From: Leishmania martiniquensis
Lineage: Eukaryota; Euglenozoa; Kinetoplastea; Trypanosomatida; Trypanosomatidae
NCBI RefSeq assembly: GCF_017916325.1
Contig: NC_090166.1
Span: 406,001-470,000 of the forward strand
Reading direction: 5' to 3'
Length of the DNA stretch: 64,000 bases
Position 1 is the first letter of the stretch. Each line of letters opens with the position of its first letter. Made by a program: the position numbers and the translations under genes. Under the pieces are notes generated by a model. That model worked only from the letters and a program-made list of their open reading frames with translations. It had not been told where the DNA came from and searched no databases. Shown piece by piece: positions 42,650 through 53,639 of this stretch.

Positions 42650-44539
42650 TCACCACACCGCGCCGTCCACATGCGCCTCCGCCGCGATTAGTAGCTCCAG
42701 GGGCTGCCGCAGCAGTTCCTCCGCCTCCTGGCGCAAGATGCGATGCTGCGGATGCCCGTCGCTTGACCGCTGCGTTGCTGCCCCATCAAGGCGAGTGTCG
42801 TCGCCGTCGCCCACCGGCCGAAGAAGCGACAGCGAGCTCAGCTGTAGGAGCTCGCTCCGGTGGCGCAGCGTGCGATGGTCACCGGCCGTTTCGTCGCCCC
42901 TGCCGCCTTCGGCGTTGTGAATGCGGATAACGCAGTTTTGATGCGGCACGCCCAAGTCGATCTCACGCAGCGACTTCACCCTCGCCAAAGGGGCAGCTGT
43001 GTGGAGGCGTACGCAGTTCTTGAGATTCACGTACTCCAGCGACACACTCTCAGACAGGCCCTCGAGCTCGTCGACGCCACTGAAGGACGCGTCCACCGAG
43101 GTTAGTTTCAGCAGCTCGCCTAGCGGACTCAAGCTGTGCAGCTGCTGACATTCGCGAGCGGTAAGGTGACGCAGCTCAGGGGCGTACTGCGCCAGCCCAG
43201 AGAGAGACGTCAAGCTGCTCTCGCCCACGTCCAGCTCCTCCAGCTGAGGAAATGAGGCGGCAGACGACAGCTGTACGGTGCTCTGGATCGGGGCGAGTAA
43301 GGAACGACCTGGAAGTGCAGCAGCGCCACCAGCGGGCGCTGTTTTCTTCACGGCAGACAGCCGTGTGTCTTCGGCCGCTGTAGCGAGCGTCACCACTCTC
43401 TCTGGAAAAGCGCTCGCAGGTGCAGTGACGACGATGGCACCGGCTGTCGCACTCTGAAAGGCTGGCCCGTCCATCGCGCGAAACAGCTCATGGACGAACT
43501 GGCATCCGCGCAGACACAGCCGGTGCAGCTTTGTGCATTGCGTGAGGCCTTCCATTTCACGCAAACACGAGTAGCTGCAGTCCAGATCGCGCAGGTTGGG
43601 AAGCGTTCCCAAGTCGCTCACGTGCAACACATCACCACACCAGCGCATCGACACGGAGGTCAGGCGCCGGCACGCTGAGTAGTCCCCACGCAAGTCCAAG
43701 AGATGGCAGTCGGCCACACGCAGCTCAGTCAGCTCTGGCAGCTGCGACAGGGCCGCAAGCGAGCGCAGAGAGGCACAGCGGCAAAGGCTGATGCGCTTGA
43801 GGCCCGACAGTGGCAGTAGCGGCTCGAGACTTGTGAGCGTCTTCACGTTCCGCAGACGCAGAACGCCAACGCTCGTGCTTGAGGGGAGCGGAAGGGCCAA
43901 AAACGGCGTAAAAGACTCAAACTTCTCGAGGCGGGACAGCTGCCCGATGAGCTCGACGGCCGTCCTTGACACCTCCATGCGGTTCGCAGTTAGGATGAGG
44001 GAGCGTAGGCAGGAGATGCCGACGTCGGTGCGCTGAAACGGCGGCTGGGTGAGCATACGCAAGAGGCTCTCGAGAAGGGCTGGCGGCGCTTCTGTTTCCA
44101 TCGCCGCTTCGGAAGGAGCAGACGGCAAACTCGAGCGGGAAGACGCCGGAGGCTTCACATTCACCTCCAACCTCATCGGCTCGCCCGTCTCGGTGAACGA
44201 CCGCGTCAGCCACCACCCCAGCTGCTGCAAGTCTCGCTGCAGCTCTTCCTTTGTGCCCGACAGAAGGTGGTACTCGCAGTTCGCCACCCGGTCCCAGCAG
44301 ACGTGGAGCTCGCTGCGGTGGTCAGCCAGCCCCGCTGCTACCCGAGTGCCGGCTACTGTTTCGCGAGCGTAGCGCAGGCGAGGGTGCGTGGCGGCACAGC
44401 AGATCGGCGGGACTAGCGGCATGTACCCCAAGATGCTGGTAGCCGCGGCTCTGGATAACTGCTCCATCGAATGCATTGAGCTCGCCACAGGTTCCGATGA
44501 AGCGCTCGCCGCTTTCCTGCCCGCACTTCTATCGGTCAT
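42650..44539 (-). CDS. Leucine-rich-repeat protein
   Basis: A 629-aa protein from the first ATG (44539); the frame upstream begins with GTG. Two blocks of irregular leucine-rich repeats, with cysteine-containing consensus (LxxLxLxxCxxL), lie at about 203-350 (for example LKRISLCRCASLRSL, LTELRVADCHLLDL) and 428-541 (LEELDVGESSLTSL, LEYVNLKNCVRLHT). A low-complexity segment rich in Ala/Ser separates them. The N-terminal 200 residues have no recognised domain. No signal peptide or membrane helix is visible, so an intracellular scaffold is likely. The repeats resemble the Cys-containing subtype of F-box proteins, but no F-box was identified. The partner is unknown. Confidence 0.85.
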   Translation of the reverse strand: MTDRSAGRKAASASSEPVASSMHSMEQLSRAAATSILGYMPLVPPICCAATHPRLRYARETVAGTRVAAGLADHRSELHVCWDRVANCEYHLLSGTKEELQRDLQQLGWWLTRSFTETGEPMRLEVNVKPPASSRSSLPSAPSEAAMETEAPPALLESLLRMLTQPPFQRTDVGISCLRSLILTANRMEVSRTAVELIGQLSRLEKFESFTPFLALPLPSSTSVGVLRLRNVKTLTSLEPLLPLSGLKRISLCRCASLRSLAALSQLPELTELRVADCHLLDLRGDYSACRRLTSVSMRWCGDVLHVSDLGTLPNLRDLDCSYSCLREMEGLTQCTKLHRLCLRGCQFVHELFRAMDGPAFQSATAGAIVVTAPASAFPERVVTLATAAEDTRLSAVKKTAPAGGAAALPGRSLLAPIQSTVQLSSAASFPQLEELDVGESSLTSLSGLAQYAPELRHLTARECQQLHSLSPLGELLKLTSVDASFSGVDELEGLSESVSLEYVNLKNCVRLHTAAPLARVKSLREIDLGVPHQNCVIRIHNAEGGRGDETAGDHRTLRHRSELLQLSSLSLLRPVGDGDDTRLDGAATQRSSDGHPQHRILRQEAEELLRQPLELLIAAEAHVDGAVW

Positions 44540-45718
44540 TTGGGGAACAGGTGCTTGGCGACGTGTGGAAGTGGTCACGGTGCCTTTGTGCTGCTGTTCC
44601 TGTTTGTTGCTATTGTGGTGACTGTGATGGCAGCCTGAGACAGGAGGAGATAGAGGGAGGGAAAAGGGGGGGACGTGTGACCGCGGAACAGGGGCAAGAA
44701 ACGCAAAAAGAGAAGTCCAACTGCCCCAGTAAGCGCAGGCGCTTCATGCCATGGGGGCGAGTGCGGGGTGGGGATGGCCGCAGCGGTCAGTGGAGGGGGT
44801 GTTGAGGCCAAAGGATATGGGACGCAGGCAGCACCGCACACATGGCGAGGCATTCAGGAAACGACAAGCGCGCGCACCCGCGATGGGGGCGCCATCTCTC
44901 GACACTGCTATTACGGCCTAATGCGTCGCCCTCGCACCTGTTCACAAGTGTAGCACAGTGCAGCAGCGGGAAAGGGGCGGGGGAGTCTCAGCGGCTCTTG
45001 GCGGCGCACGATGTGGTGGTCACCCACGTCACTCCTCGTGTTCTCATTTCTTTTCTACGCCAGTCACGAATGGCTCGCGCTTTGCAAGAAACCGCAACGA
45101 CGAAAGAGAAAAAAAAGCAGTGATCCTCGCTGGGCATGGGGAGCAGCCAACGCATGTGGATGCAGTCCCTCTCTCCCCATTCATAGCATGACTGCCACCT
45201 TGCACGCGCTGATGGAAAGCTCGCCATCTCTCAAAAAGACACGCACGCACACAGGCATACATATACGCAGAGAGGGACAGACAGGCATGCTGCTGCAACG
45301 GTAAAACCAAGTGGATCCAAAAAAAAAATGTAACAACAGAAGCGCATTCATGGCGTTCTGATGAGTTGATGAAGGAGTTGAGTCAGCCGCGCCATATCGG
45401 AGTGACTTTTACAGATTATTGCGCTCGTACGCTGGGGAAGTGGGAGAGGGAGGGGCTTATCGAGCACAGTCCTTGCCGCTCTGTTGCGCCATGGATTAGA
45501 GGGATCATGCCGCGCTTTGCCCATCGCTACTGATCTTTCCGTCGCGCCTTGCCAACGAGATACATAGAAGGAGGACGTGTCGAGCTGAAAGAGGAAAAAA
45601 ACGCGTTGTTAGCGCTTAGCGTCAGGCGCTCCACGCTACCAAGACGCTGGCGGCCTCTTGAGCAGCATTAGCAGAGAGAAGGGCCAAAGATAGGAATATG
45701 GAGAGGGGGGTTTCCCTT
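44540..45718. other. Intergenic between LRR gene and cytochrome b5 array
   Basis: About 1.2 kb with the leader of the LRR gene and the 3' UTR of the last cytochrome b5-like gene. A-runs occur at about 45105-45118 and 45319-45329. No gene was seen. Confidence 0.5.
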
Positions 45719-46084
45719 CTACAAACGAGAAAGCACCGCTGCCACGATGCTCGCGCCGGCGATGCCAAACACTAGCGCATTCCAAACCCACTGTGCATAG
45801 CGGTCCTCATGGCCACGCCCATGCAGCCGCAGATCGGCGGCAGCAGAAGATGATGAGGCGATCTGCGGATAACCTGCCGGGGCGCCCTCCATCCACTGCT
45901 CCAGGAGCTGCACTGCCATGTCGGAGTGCTTCGCGTCCATGAAGGCCTGCGTGATGTCTTGGTTTACGTAGGGTAGAATAAGCCGCTGACCGCCGGGGTG
46001 CACGCGCACGATGAAATCCAACGGCACGAGGTAGTCGCTGTTCTTGTAGGAGATGCGCACACGCGGCTGGTCTGTGGGCAGCAT
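45719..46084 (-). CDS. Tail-anchored cytochrome b5-like protein, array member 1
   Basis: A 121-aa protein from ATG 46084. It has a compact cytochrome b5 haem-binding domain with axial ligands predicted as H29 (HPGG at 29-32) and H53 (KHSDMA), and DITQAF between them. A hinge is followed by a C-terminal membrane helix (about 99-119) with almost no lumenal residues, so it is a tail-anchored protein, most likely facing the cytosol from the ER or mitochondrial outer membrane. The b5 domain is shorter than the usual 90 residues: only about ten residues precede the first strand. It should pass electrons to desaturases or similar enzymes. A C/T tract and AG lie about 60 nt upstream. Confidence 0.85.
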   Translation of the reverse strand: MLPTDQPRVRISYKNSDYLVPLDFIVRVHPGGQRLILPYVNQDITQAFMDAKHSDMAVQLLEQWMEGAPAGYPQIASSSSAAADLRLHGRGHEDRYAQWVWNALVFGIAGASIVAAVLSRL

Positions 46085-47438
46085 GATGGCACGTCGTGGT
46101 GAACGCTCCTCGCGTACGATAAGGGGAAGCGGGCTTGAGGGAGGTATAGAGGGGGTGGGGAGGGGTAAGGAACAAGGTCAGTGCCGTGCTGGTGGCGCAC
46201 GGAGTGCAGCGTGTCTGTGACGCGAATGTCCGTATCAGGATTCGTTGCACACTATGCAAACGGCAGCAACTTCTTTTGCTTGGGTCGTGGTGGAAGTGGA
46301 GAGCTGCGACAAACAAGCGGGCAGGAAGAGGGGGAGAAGAGAGTTCAGAAGTGGAGGAGGGGAGCGACAGAGCACAGGCGCCCCATGCGGAGCCTGCGCA
46401 GTGCGTTCATGGATACCGACAGGACAAAGCGGGAGGAACGGAAAAACATTCCAGCAGTAGAGCAGCCTTGACGCGGAAGGGAAAGAGAGAGGCCGGCAGC
46501 ATTCGTCCTCGCCCGGTGAAAGCCCTCACTGGCGCATCCAGTCAGGCTGCCATGAGTCTCCACTGCACTCGCTGCGCCTTTGTGAGCGAACGGAACGAAA
46601 AACAAAGGCCCTCTTCACTGCTGTTGCTCACCTTCGCTGTGTGGTCTCCTGCTTCGGACACGCAGAGCGATGCAACAGAGGTCCGCCCAATGTGTAGCCT
46701 CAAACATGCGAGCACCCCAGCGATGACATGCCTGTGTGCGTGATGAGAGAAGAGGAGAAGCGGCGGCAAGGAGGCGCACGATGGTCCAGCGATGTCGCCC
46801 GTTCTCCTTTTACGCGCATGCGAATCGTTCAAGGTGTGCCTCTCCCTCCCCCTCCCCTCTCTCTCCTTTCGCGCGCTCACACATGCGCAGGAAACAGGCA
46901 CGTCGTAATTTTTCGCTTTTCTTTTTGCGCTCCCGGGATGGGATGGGATGGGGGGGGCAGACACTGCGATGTGGTTGGCTGCATGCAAGCAAAGAAGAGA
47001 AGCAGCGAGTCTGACGTGAGTAGCGGATGAGCGCCGCCTCCGAGGAGGCGGAAAAGGACGATGCCGTGCCCACTCCGGACATGCAGCAGTAAAGCCGTGT
47101 CCCGCTCACTCTTCTCGCTCTCGGCTGCCAGCTGCCCAACGCATCCATCCTCCGGACCAGCCATCGCGCGTCCCCAGCTGGGCGTGCCCCCTCGTCTTGT
47201 GCGCATGCATAGAACAGAAGCCTGGAGAGGTCCAGTAACAGCAGAAGCAGAGGCACAGGTGGGCAGTGGAGAAGCCGCCGAGCGTGCCCGCGAGCCCGCC
47301 GATGTGGAGTGCCGGGAGCATAAGATGCCCACCAAACAGCCGACGAGGCCTCACGAAGTCGCGCACGGCAGCACCCACCCACCTCCACCCTCTCTGCCCC
47401 GGCTCAGGTGCGGAATTCCGGGCGGCACTGGCGTGCTG
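46085..47438. other. Intergenic inside the cytochrome b5 array
   Basis: About 1.35 kb between array member 1 and the dehydrogenase relic. The part from 47100 to 47400 is GC-rich and non-repetitive and may hold further decayed coding sequence, but I recognise no family. The part from 46850 to 46960 is C/T-rich. Confidence 0.4.
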
Positions 47439-48023
47439 CTACGATACCGCGGTCAGAGCCGAGCAGCCCCACTCGCCCACTCCATTCGCCTCCACGTGCG
47501 GGACGTGGTGAAGCACGGAGGCGAACGGCAGCGAGGCACAGATGTGATCACCAGCTTGCAGTGACAGCAAGGTGTCCTTCAGCCCCAGGCCGATGACCGA
47601 CGCGTTGGCGGGCAAAAATCACCTGCGAATGATAAGCGCTTCGCAGCCTCAGCGCACTGCACTGCTGAAAAGGGGCTCTCACCAAAGCTCCATCCGGGAG
47701 TGGCGCAGCGGCAGGGCCTCACCGGCCGCTCACCGATGGGCCGTGTGCATCGCCTTCAGTGCGCCTTGCTCAAGGAGAGCATCGTCGAACGGCGTGCACG
47801 TAGGCGCCAATCGTGAAGGAGGCATCGCCATTGGCGGCCTGCGCAGAGGTGCGCCACACCTTTTCGCCATCCGACTCCGGCATCCCCCGCCTACCCTGCC
47901 GTAAGGCCGCACATCTCCAGGGGGTTACTCGGCCTTGGTGAGGTGCATGGCGAGGGCGCGGCCCACCTTGCCGAGATCAGCGAGGCCGAGGGCCCGCTCA
48001 CCGGCAGTGGGAGTCGACCTCAT
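47439..48023 (-). pseudogene. Broken beta-hydroxyacid dehydrogenase (HIBADH/TSR type)
   Basis: Pieces of a 3-hydroxyisobutyrate or tartronate-semialdehyde reductase family protein occur in order on the minus strand but in different frames. The start frame (ATG 48023) gives LADLGKVGRALAMHLTKAE, like the Rossmann glycine loop and its helix, then a stop. ASFTIGAYVHAVRR and, after a shift, DDALLEQGALKAMHT follow. CAEAAKRLSFAGDF is next. The end is LGLKDTLLSLQAGDH, ASLPFASVLHH and ANGVGEWGCSALTAVS with a stop at 47439-47441, matching the family's KDxxLAL, LP and ANGxGxxDxSAL C-terminus. At 585 bp versus about 900 bp, about 100 residues of the middle are missing, and at least two frameshifts are present. 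The upstream pyrimidine tract and AG (48042-48041) look intact. Confidence 0.6.
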
Positions 48024-48040
48024 GACGGAGGGCAGCAGAG

Positions 48041-48080
48041 CTCAGCAGGAAAAGAGAAGGGTAGAGGGCTCTCCACTATA
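48041..48080 (-). promoter_or_regulatory. Retained spliced-leader acceptor before the dehydrogenase relic
   Basis: A minus-strand C/T tract (about 48075-48045) is followed by AG at 48042-48041, 18 nt before the relic's ATG at 48023. It suggests the relic may still be processed as an mRNA. Confidence 0.35.
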
Positions 48081-50267
48081 GTTGCAGGGGAGGGAGGAGG
48101 GGGCGGGGGCGTGTGTGCTGGCTGAAGGGAATGTGATGCAGAGTCTTATACTCGGCACCGCGCGTGTGCAGAGTGGATGGGTGCGCGTGCGTGCCTGTGC
48201 GCGGGGTATCGACGACGGGGAGGGGATAAGAAAAAAAAAAGAGGGGGCTGAAGGTTTTTTGTTGAGGGTGAAAAAAAAAGGGAGGGCGAATGGGCAAGGG
48301 AAGCGCGCAGATGCGCTGTGGGAAGAAACTCTGCGATATTATCGGCTTGATGGGCATGGCCGACACATCATTGACTAGTCGAGTAGAACTCAGCCGTGAT
48401 GCGTGCTTCAGTGAGACCTGCAGAGGAAGCACATATACGCCGGCCCAAGACCGCTGCCAAAGAATCGGCGTACTTCTGTCTCACCCGAGCCTGGACCGCC
48501 GTCTTCGCTTCAGTTATCTTTGCCTATTGTTCACCTCCGCGGTGTTGCATCGGATGTCGCTCCCCCAATAGTCTGAGGCGCCGCCGCACGCAAAGGGAGA
48601 GGGATGAGAAGAGGTGAAGGCTAAGTGGGGTGGGCACAGCGGTAGACCGTCTTCGGCAGCGGGGGCATCAATGCCTTCCGTTTTGCTACCATCACGGCTG
48701 ACTACCCGCACCTCCCTCTCGCAAGCCGCCTTCCGGTCCCCTTTGATTTCCCTCCGTTTCACTATCGCCACACATGCACACACGATGCACAGGGGCTCGA
48801 AGAGGTGTGAGTGCGCCTCAGCGGGAATAGTTCTCTGCGACTCGGGAAAGGCAAAGCAGCACACACAGAGCGGGGCGGCATCAAACGACGCGACGTGACG
48901 CAGGAGCCGAACCGCTGCCAAGCACGTGCTCCCCTCCTTTGAATACACCGTCGGCCCCGTCTATATATATATTTTTTTTTCTTCATCAGCATACCACCTC
49001 TCTTCCACTCGCACGCACCAGCGCAGCAAGCGAGAGCGTCGAGAGAGAAGGGGCCAGTGGGGCACTGATACACAAACGGCCGTCAAACCGCACTGAGAGA
49101 CACGTGCGCCTCATCGAGAGGGCTTCGCTGCTCAACAAAAAAAGGGATGAAAGGAAATGCGACGCACATAAACGGAAAGACATCACTGAAAGGAAAAAGC
49201 GATGCTCTGCCGCTGACACCGGCGCCTTTTACGGCTTCGCCCGGCGAGTCAAAACACAGCGCCGTCTCTCGCCTCCCTCCCTCCTCCCTCGACCTCCGAG
49301 AGGAACAGAAGCAAAGGAGATGGAAAAATCACGAAAAAAAAGCGGCGGCGGCGCGGATTGGCGGCCACATCCCCCCACCGGCTGATCCGCTGCCATTCCC
49401 CTTGACCATTCACTATGCCCTCGTGTGTGCGTACAGACGGGCACAGGGGTGGTCCAGAGGAGCCTAGGCGCTGACAAGACCGGAGCGCGTCTGCGCGCTT
49501 GGTGCTGGCCTGTGGTCTCACTATCACATAGTAGTCGCAGGCAGCGGCGGTAGTGTCGATGCTGCAACTGGTGGCAGAGGTGGGGAGAGCTCGCGCCAGA
49601 GGCAGGGAAGGAGAGTCGGAACGAAAAGAGCACACCGCACAAAGAGAGTCTGCCGGTGCGGTGTGGTCTGCTGAAGGAGGAGGGGGTAAGGCGGAGAGAG
49701 AGGGAAAGGGAGGGAGCACCGCAGGTCAACAATTTCAGGGAGGGTGGGGGGGGGCAGAAAACGAAAGGAGAAGGTTGGGTGTGGCAAGTCGATGACCTCA
49801 GACCAACTAGCAGCCTCGTCGTGAGCTGTGACAGCCCCGCGTCGCCCATATAGTGCGCGTAGATGCGGACTATGCATGCTGCGTTTCACCCCACGGCCGA
49901 GAGTGCTCCGAGGGCGCGGCGCCGAGGCATCCTCGCCATGGAAGATAATAATAATAGTAACCAGCGAATGGAAAAAGAGACGGTCGAGAAAGCAAAAGAA
50001 GAAGCGGAAACAAATAGGCGCTGCACGACACACACAGGCGTTACGCACAGCCTACTCACACACACACACTCGCACAAACGGCCTATGTGGAGGCGTGGGA
50101 GGTGGGGGGGGATGTGCTTACTCTCAGTTTTTTTATTTTCTGTTATCGAAGTCCTTGCGCTGATCTCTACAAAACATCGCAGTGAGCGTTTTGTAAGCCC
50201 CAATGGGGAGGGTGTTAGAGGACGCATCTGCCGCGTTGGAAATGAGTGCGCACAAAGCCACCCCTCC
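48081..50267. other. Intergenic inside the cytochrome b5 array
   Basis: About 2.2 kb between the relic and array member 2. It has A-runs at 48232-48242 and 48271-48280, G-runs near 49747-49755 and non-repetitive islands at 48300-48560. No intact gene and no further b5 signature (HPGG) was found on the minus strand. Confidence 0.45.
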
Positions 50268-50606
50268 CTATGAGCTCTTGCGAAGTACCACGGCGGCCAC
50301 TATGGCGGCCACACTGAAGGCGATCGCCGTGCTGCGCCAGCGCCACTCATCGTCCTCGGCGTGGCGCGCCTCCGCGCGCATCTGCAGCTCAGCCTTCTTC
50401 GCCTCGGACACATCGGCGCACCACTCCTCCAGCATCTCCATCGCGTCCTGTGAGTGGCCGGCGTCCTCAAACGCCTCCGTGATGTCCTTGTTTACGAGCG
50501 CCATCAGGACGGCCTTGCCACCCGGGTGCTCCTTGGTCACGAAGCTTTCGGGGATCGTGTAGTTCTTCCCCTGGAAGACAAACCGCAGCGAGCTCGTGGC
50601 GGACAT
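50268..50606 (-). CDS. Tail-anchored cytochrome b5-like protein, array member 2
   Basis: A 112-aa protein from the first ATG at 50606. A predicted acceptor AG at 50614-50613 lies just upstream and rules out longer starts. Axial histidines are H27 (HPGG) and H51 (GHSQDA), with DITEAFEDAGHS linking them. Glu/Ala-rich linker at about 62-88 is followed by a membrane helix at about 91-108 and a basic stub RKSS. Plan and length match the other array members. An electron-transfer role at a cytosol-facing membrane is inferred from the family; the partner is unknown. Confidence 0.88.
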   Translation of the reverse strand: MSATSSLRFVFQGKNYTIPESFVTKEHPGGKAVLMALVNKDITEAFEDAGHSQDAMEMLEEWCADVSEAKKAELQMRAEARHAEDDEWRWRSTAIAFSVAAIVAAVVLRKSS

Positions 50607-51424
50607 GCTGACCTGTGCGCGAGGCGGAGAGGTTTGGGAAGACAAGAGAGAAAATGAGGCAGATGTTCGGCGGGAAGGCTGTACAGAAAGGTCGATGCGT
50701 TTTCGGTGATGTGGGGTGTCGCGCTGCTGTGGCAGTGGTCGCGTCGAGTCCCCCGTAGGGAGTGCAAGCAGCGGCGAGGGAGAGGGAGAGGGAGAAAGTG
50801 GATTGAGAGAGGAAGCTTTCCGTTTGTTTGGGGGGAGGGGGAGGGGGAGGGAGGTCGCACGGCTGAGAAATCCGCGGGCGCTGCACCTCGTTGTGGGCGG
50901 AGGCGTTCATTGCCTATTCGTTCCCTGCTCCCGTGTAGCGACCAAACAACCCGTGGCCGCCGTGCTCGTAAGGGGTGGCATACACAAACAGCGCGCTGAG
51001 GTGGAAGCCAAGTAGCCAAACGAGGCCGATCAAGATATCGGGCAGCGCCGTGTGGACGTGGTGAAGGCGACGGCTGCAACAGATGTACGCCAACACAGGT
51101 GCCTTGTGGCCCCTCTTTTTCTGCGAGAGAGCTCACACAAGCGAGAGGGGGGGTCAGGGAGGCAGCAGTTGTGTGCACAGAGAGCGTGCCAAAGGAACGC
51201 TTACACATTATACATTAACACCCGACGTATACAGACCGGTGGAAAGGGAGGGGAAAAAAATGACGCCGTGCGGCACAACCCCACTCTAGAGTGAAGAGTA
51301 CAGACGGCAGCAGAAGAGCGGCGCGAGAGAACTGCCATAACAGGCACACAGGCGTGAGAGTGTGGTACGCTTGTGGAAAAAAAACACCCGTGATGAGCAG
51401 TGTCCCCCGTCCCACCGGGCTCTC
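50607..51424. other. Intergenic between array members 2 and 3
   Basis: About 820 bp with a plus-strand G/A-rich stretch (50770-50860). No gene and no recognisable element was seen. Confidence 0.5.
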
Positions 51425-51919
51425 CTAGGAGCGTTGCCTTTTGGTGATCCACGCAACGGCCAGCGCGATGGACGCCATCACAGCAGCTACTGAGGCAGCA
51501 GTCACCACGGCAGGCATGAGCGGCTCCCGTTTCGCTCTGCTAGCACCCGCTGGTACAGCAGTCATCGGCGCCGTAGAGACTGTTGGGGCTAGTGCGGGCG
51601 CTGAGGAAATAAATGCAGCGACTAGCGGTGAAAGCTCGGTGGCCAACTCCGCAGTCTTCTCCACCTCCTCCTGCGCCGGGGAAGCGACCACGGCCGGGTC
51701 AGACGAGACGCGCAGGGCGCACTCCTCCTCCAGCCACCCCTCGAGCAGTTCCACCGCATCTATCGAATGATCGGCGTCCTCGAATGCGTCTGTCATGTCT
51801 CTGCCGACGTACGGCATGACTTTATCGCCGCCGCCCGGGTGCTCCTTGTCGATATAATCCTTCGGGATTAGGTACCTCTTGCCCCTGTAGAAGAAGCGGT
51901 AGCGGGCCTCCTCCGGCAT
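51425..51919 (-). CDS. Tail-anchored cytochrome b5-like protein, array member 3
   Basis: A 164-aa protein from the first ATG (51919; MPEEARYRFF). The b5 core has H27 (HPGG) and H51 (DHSIDA), with DMTDAFEDADHS between them. The linker (about 65-140) is the longest in the array, rich in Ala, Ser, Thr and Glu and probably disordered. It ends in a membrane helix at about 142-160 with basic tail KRQRS. The core resembles members 2 and 5 most closely. The long linker would let the domain reach farther from the membrane. Confidence 0.87.
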   Translation of the reverse strand: MPEEARYRFFYRGKRYLIPKDYIDKEHPGGGDKVMPYVGRDMTDAFEDADHSIDAVELLEGWLEEECALRVSSDPAVVASPAQEEVEKTAELATELSPLVAAFISSAPALAPTVSTAPMTAVPAGASRAKREPLMPAVVTAASVAAVMASIALAVAWITKRQRS

Positions 51920-53246
51920 CGCGCAGTTGCGCCGCTGTCGGCCACAGGAGCGGTATGCGTGCAGGTAAGGTAAGGTCGCGCTGCCCAAAACGGGTAGGCT
52001 GTGCCGGCAGCGGACTGGGTGCACGCCGAAAGGTCCCTCGGATATGTGTGTCACAGCGCGAGCGTGCCGTGACGGCGTTGCGAAAGCAACCAAAAGATGA
52101 GATCAGCGGTTGGGAGCACAAGCCGGAGGGTAGGTGAGCAGGGTGAGGGCTTGCAAGAGAGAGGAGCCGTGCCGCACACCATTCCACGTGCGTCCTCGAG
52201 TGCATTTGGAGCTGTGCGTCTGAGAAACGCAGCCGCAGCCCGAGACGTGCAAGACGAGCGTGGCAGGCGGCCGCACGCAGGAGGCGTCCAACGGGCACCC
52301 GAAAGTCACGGCGATCGCGAGGCAAGAGGCGTAGGATGGGGCAGTGTCACCACACCTTCAGCGGTCCTCATGGCTTGTTTTCATCGCTTCGGTGCCTGCC
52401 GGCTACACCTAACCAGAGAATGAGCGATCCGACGGAGGGGAGGGGGGAGTCAGAGGAGAGGAAGGGGACGTCAAGGGACAGAAAAAAAGGGAGGAGCAGC
52501 CCACCACGGAGCTCGCGATGAAATGTCAGAAAGACGCCTTAATCATGCAAGAGTGCAGGAGGAGTATGTGCACGAGATCGGAGGGTGGTAGCAGACAGAG
52601 GCGACCGTGACACGGTGATGACCGCGTCGTTTACTCCCGGACAACACCTACGTCTACTCGAGCATCCGTATGCCATGTAGAGCAGTGCCGCCATAGCACA
52701 CAGACACATAGGCCCTCTCTCTTTTCATCTCTCTGTACCACACCTCCACCTCCTCACACACACACATACCTCTTCCCTGCATTCCAGTGAGCAAGCAAGC
52801 GTCACGCAAAACGAAGACGAAGAAAAGGAGAGAGAAGGTGCACAGAGGGACCTCACACGTGTGCATGTGTGTCCCCCACCCACCCTCTCTCCCCCTCCCT
52901 CATACATACATACAAGTAGGGGGAGGGGAGAGGGGGGGCCGGCAAAGGAGCACACAAAAGTTGACGAAGGGAAAAAGTTGGATTGGCGGAGTGAAAGCGG
53001 AAACAAAAGAAAAAATGCTCAACGGCAGAGAGAGGAGGAGGGGGAGGAGGGGTCAACTAGAAGGGAGGAGGGAGGAGGCGGCAGTGGTGGAGTGCGGGCA
53101 GAGGAAGAGAATGGGAAAGAAAAAGGCGGGCAAAAGGGGGGAGTGGCGCATGGCTTGGACATGTTGTGTTTCCGCAGAGCTCCTAAAGGGCCACCTTCCC
53201 TTCCCCCCCCCATGCCCGTGTCGCAGAACGTCCACCAGCAATAGCA
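51920..53246. other. Intergenic between array members 3 and 4
   Basis: About 1.3 kb with strongly purine-rich plus strand from about 52780 to 53150 (pyrimidine-rich on the coding strand). No gene was recognised. Confidence 0.5.
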
Positions 53247-53639
53247 CTAAGCAAGCTGCTGTTTGTAACGCATGTACACAGCTGCCATGACTGTCACCAC
53301 ACTCAGCAGACTCCCTGCCCGTACACACCAGTTCCAAGTGTACTGGTTGTGCCCCTCGCACACCTTCTCGCACAGCAGCTGCAACTCTTCGATCGAAACG
53401 GACTCATCCAGAAACTTCAGCAGCGTACGCATCGCCTTCTTCGAGTGGCCTGCTTCGTTGTACGCCTGCGTTATGTCACAGTTTGCGTACGGCAGCAACA
53501 GCTTCCGCCCGTTTGGGTGGCGGCGCACAAACGCCATGGGAACGCGGTACGTGCGGCCCTCGTAGATGTGCCAGATGGACTCTTCTGCCTCGCCCGCCAC
53601 CGTGGGGGGTGCAACAGCATATGCCGAGAGGCTCGCCAT
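53247..53639 (-). CDS. Cytochrome b5-like protein with HPNG variant, array member 4
   Basis: A 130-aa protein from the first ATG (53639). The usual HPGG is HPNG at 41-44, and the second histidine is H65 (GHSKKA). DITQAYNEAGHS is conserved, so both axial ligands remain. A longer N-terminus than the paralogues precedes the first strand (WHIYEGRTYRV). The C-terminal membrane helix is about 105-122, followed by YKQQLA. The Gly-to-Asn change lies in the tight turn next to the haem ligand and may alter the potential or the pocket. The tryptophan and tyrosine near 99-104 flank the membrane helix. Confidence 0.82.
   Translation of the reverse strand: MASLSAYAVAPPTVAGEAEESIWHIYEGRTYRVPMAFVRRHPNGRKLLLPYANCDITQAYNEAGHSKKAMRTLLKFLDESVSIEELQLLCEKVCEGHNQYTWNWCVRAGSLLSVVTVMAAVYMRYKQQLA

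Noticed and set aside
48290..48620. Non-repetitive plus-strand frame in the b5 array spacer
   Set aside because: No family likeness and no support from the minus-strand gene order; may be decayed sequence but cannot be shown.
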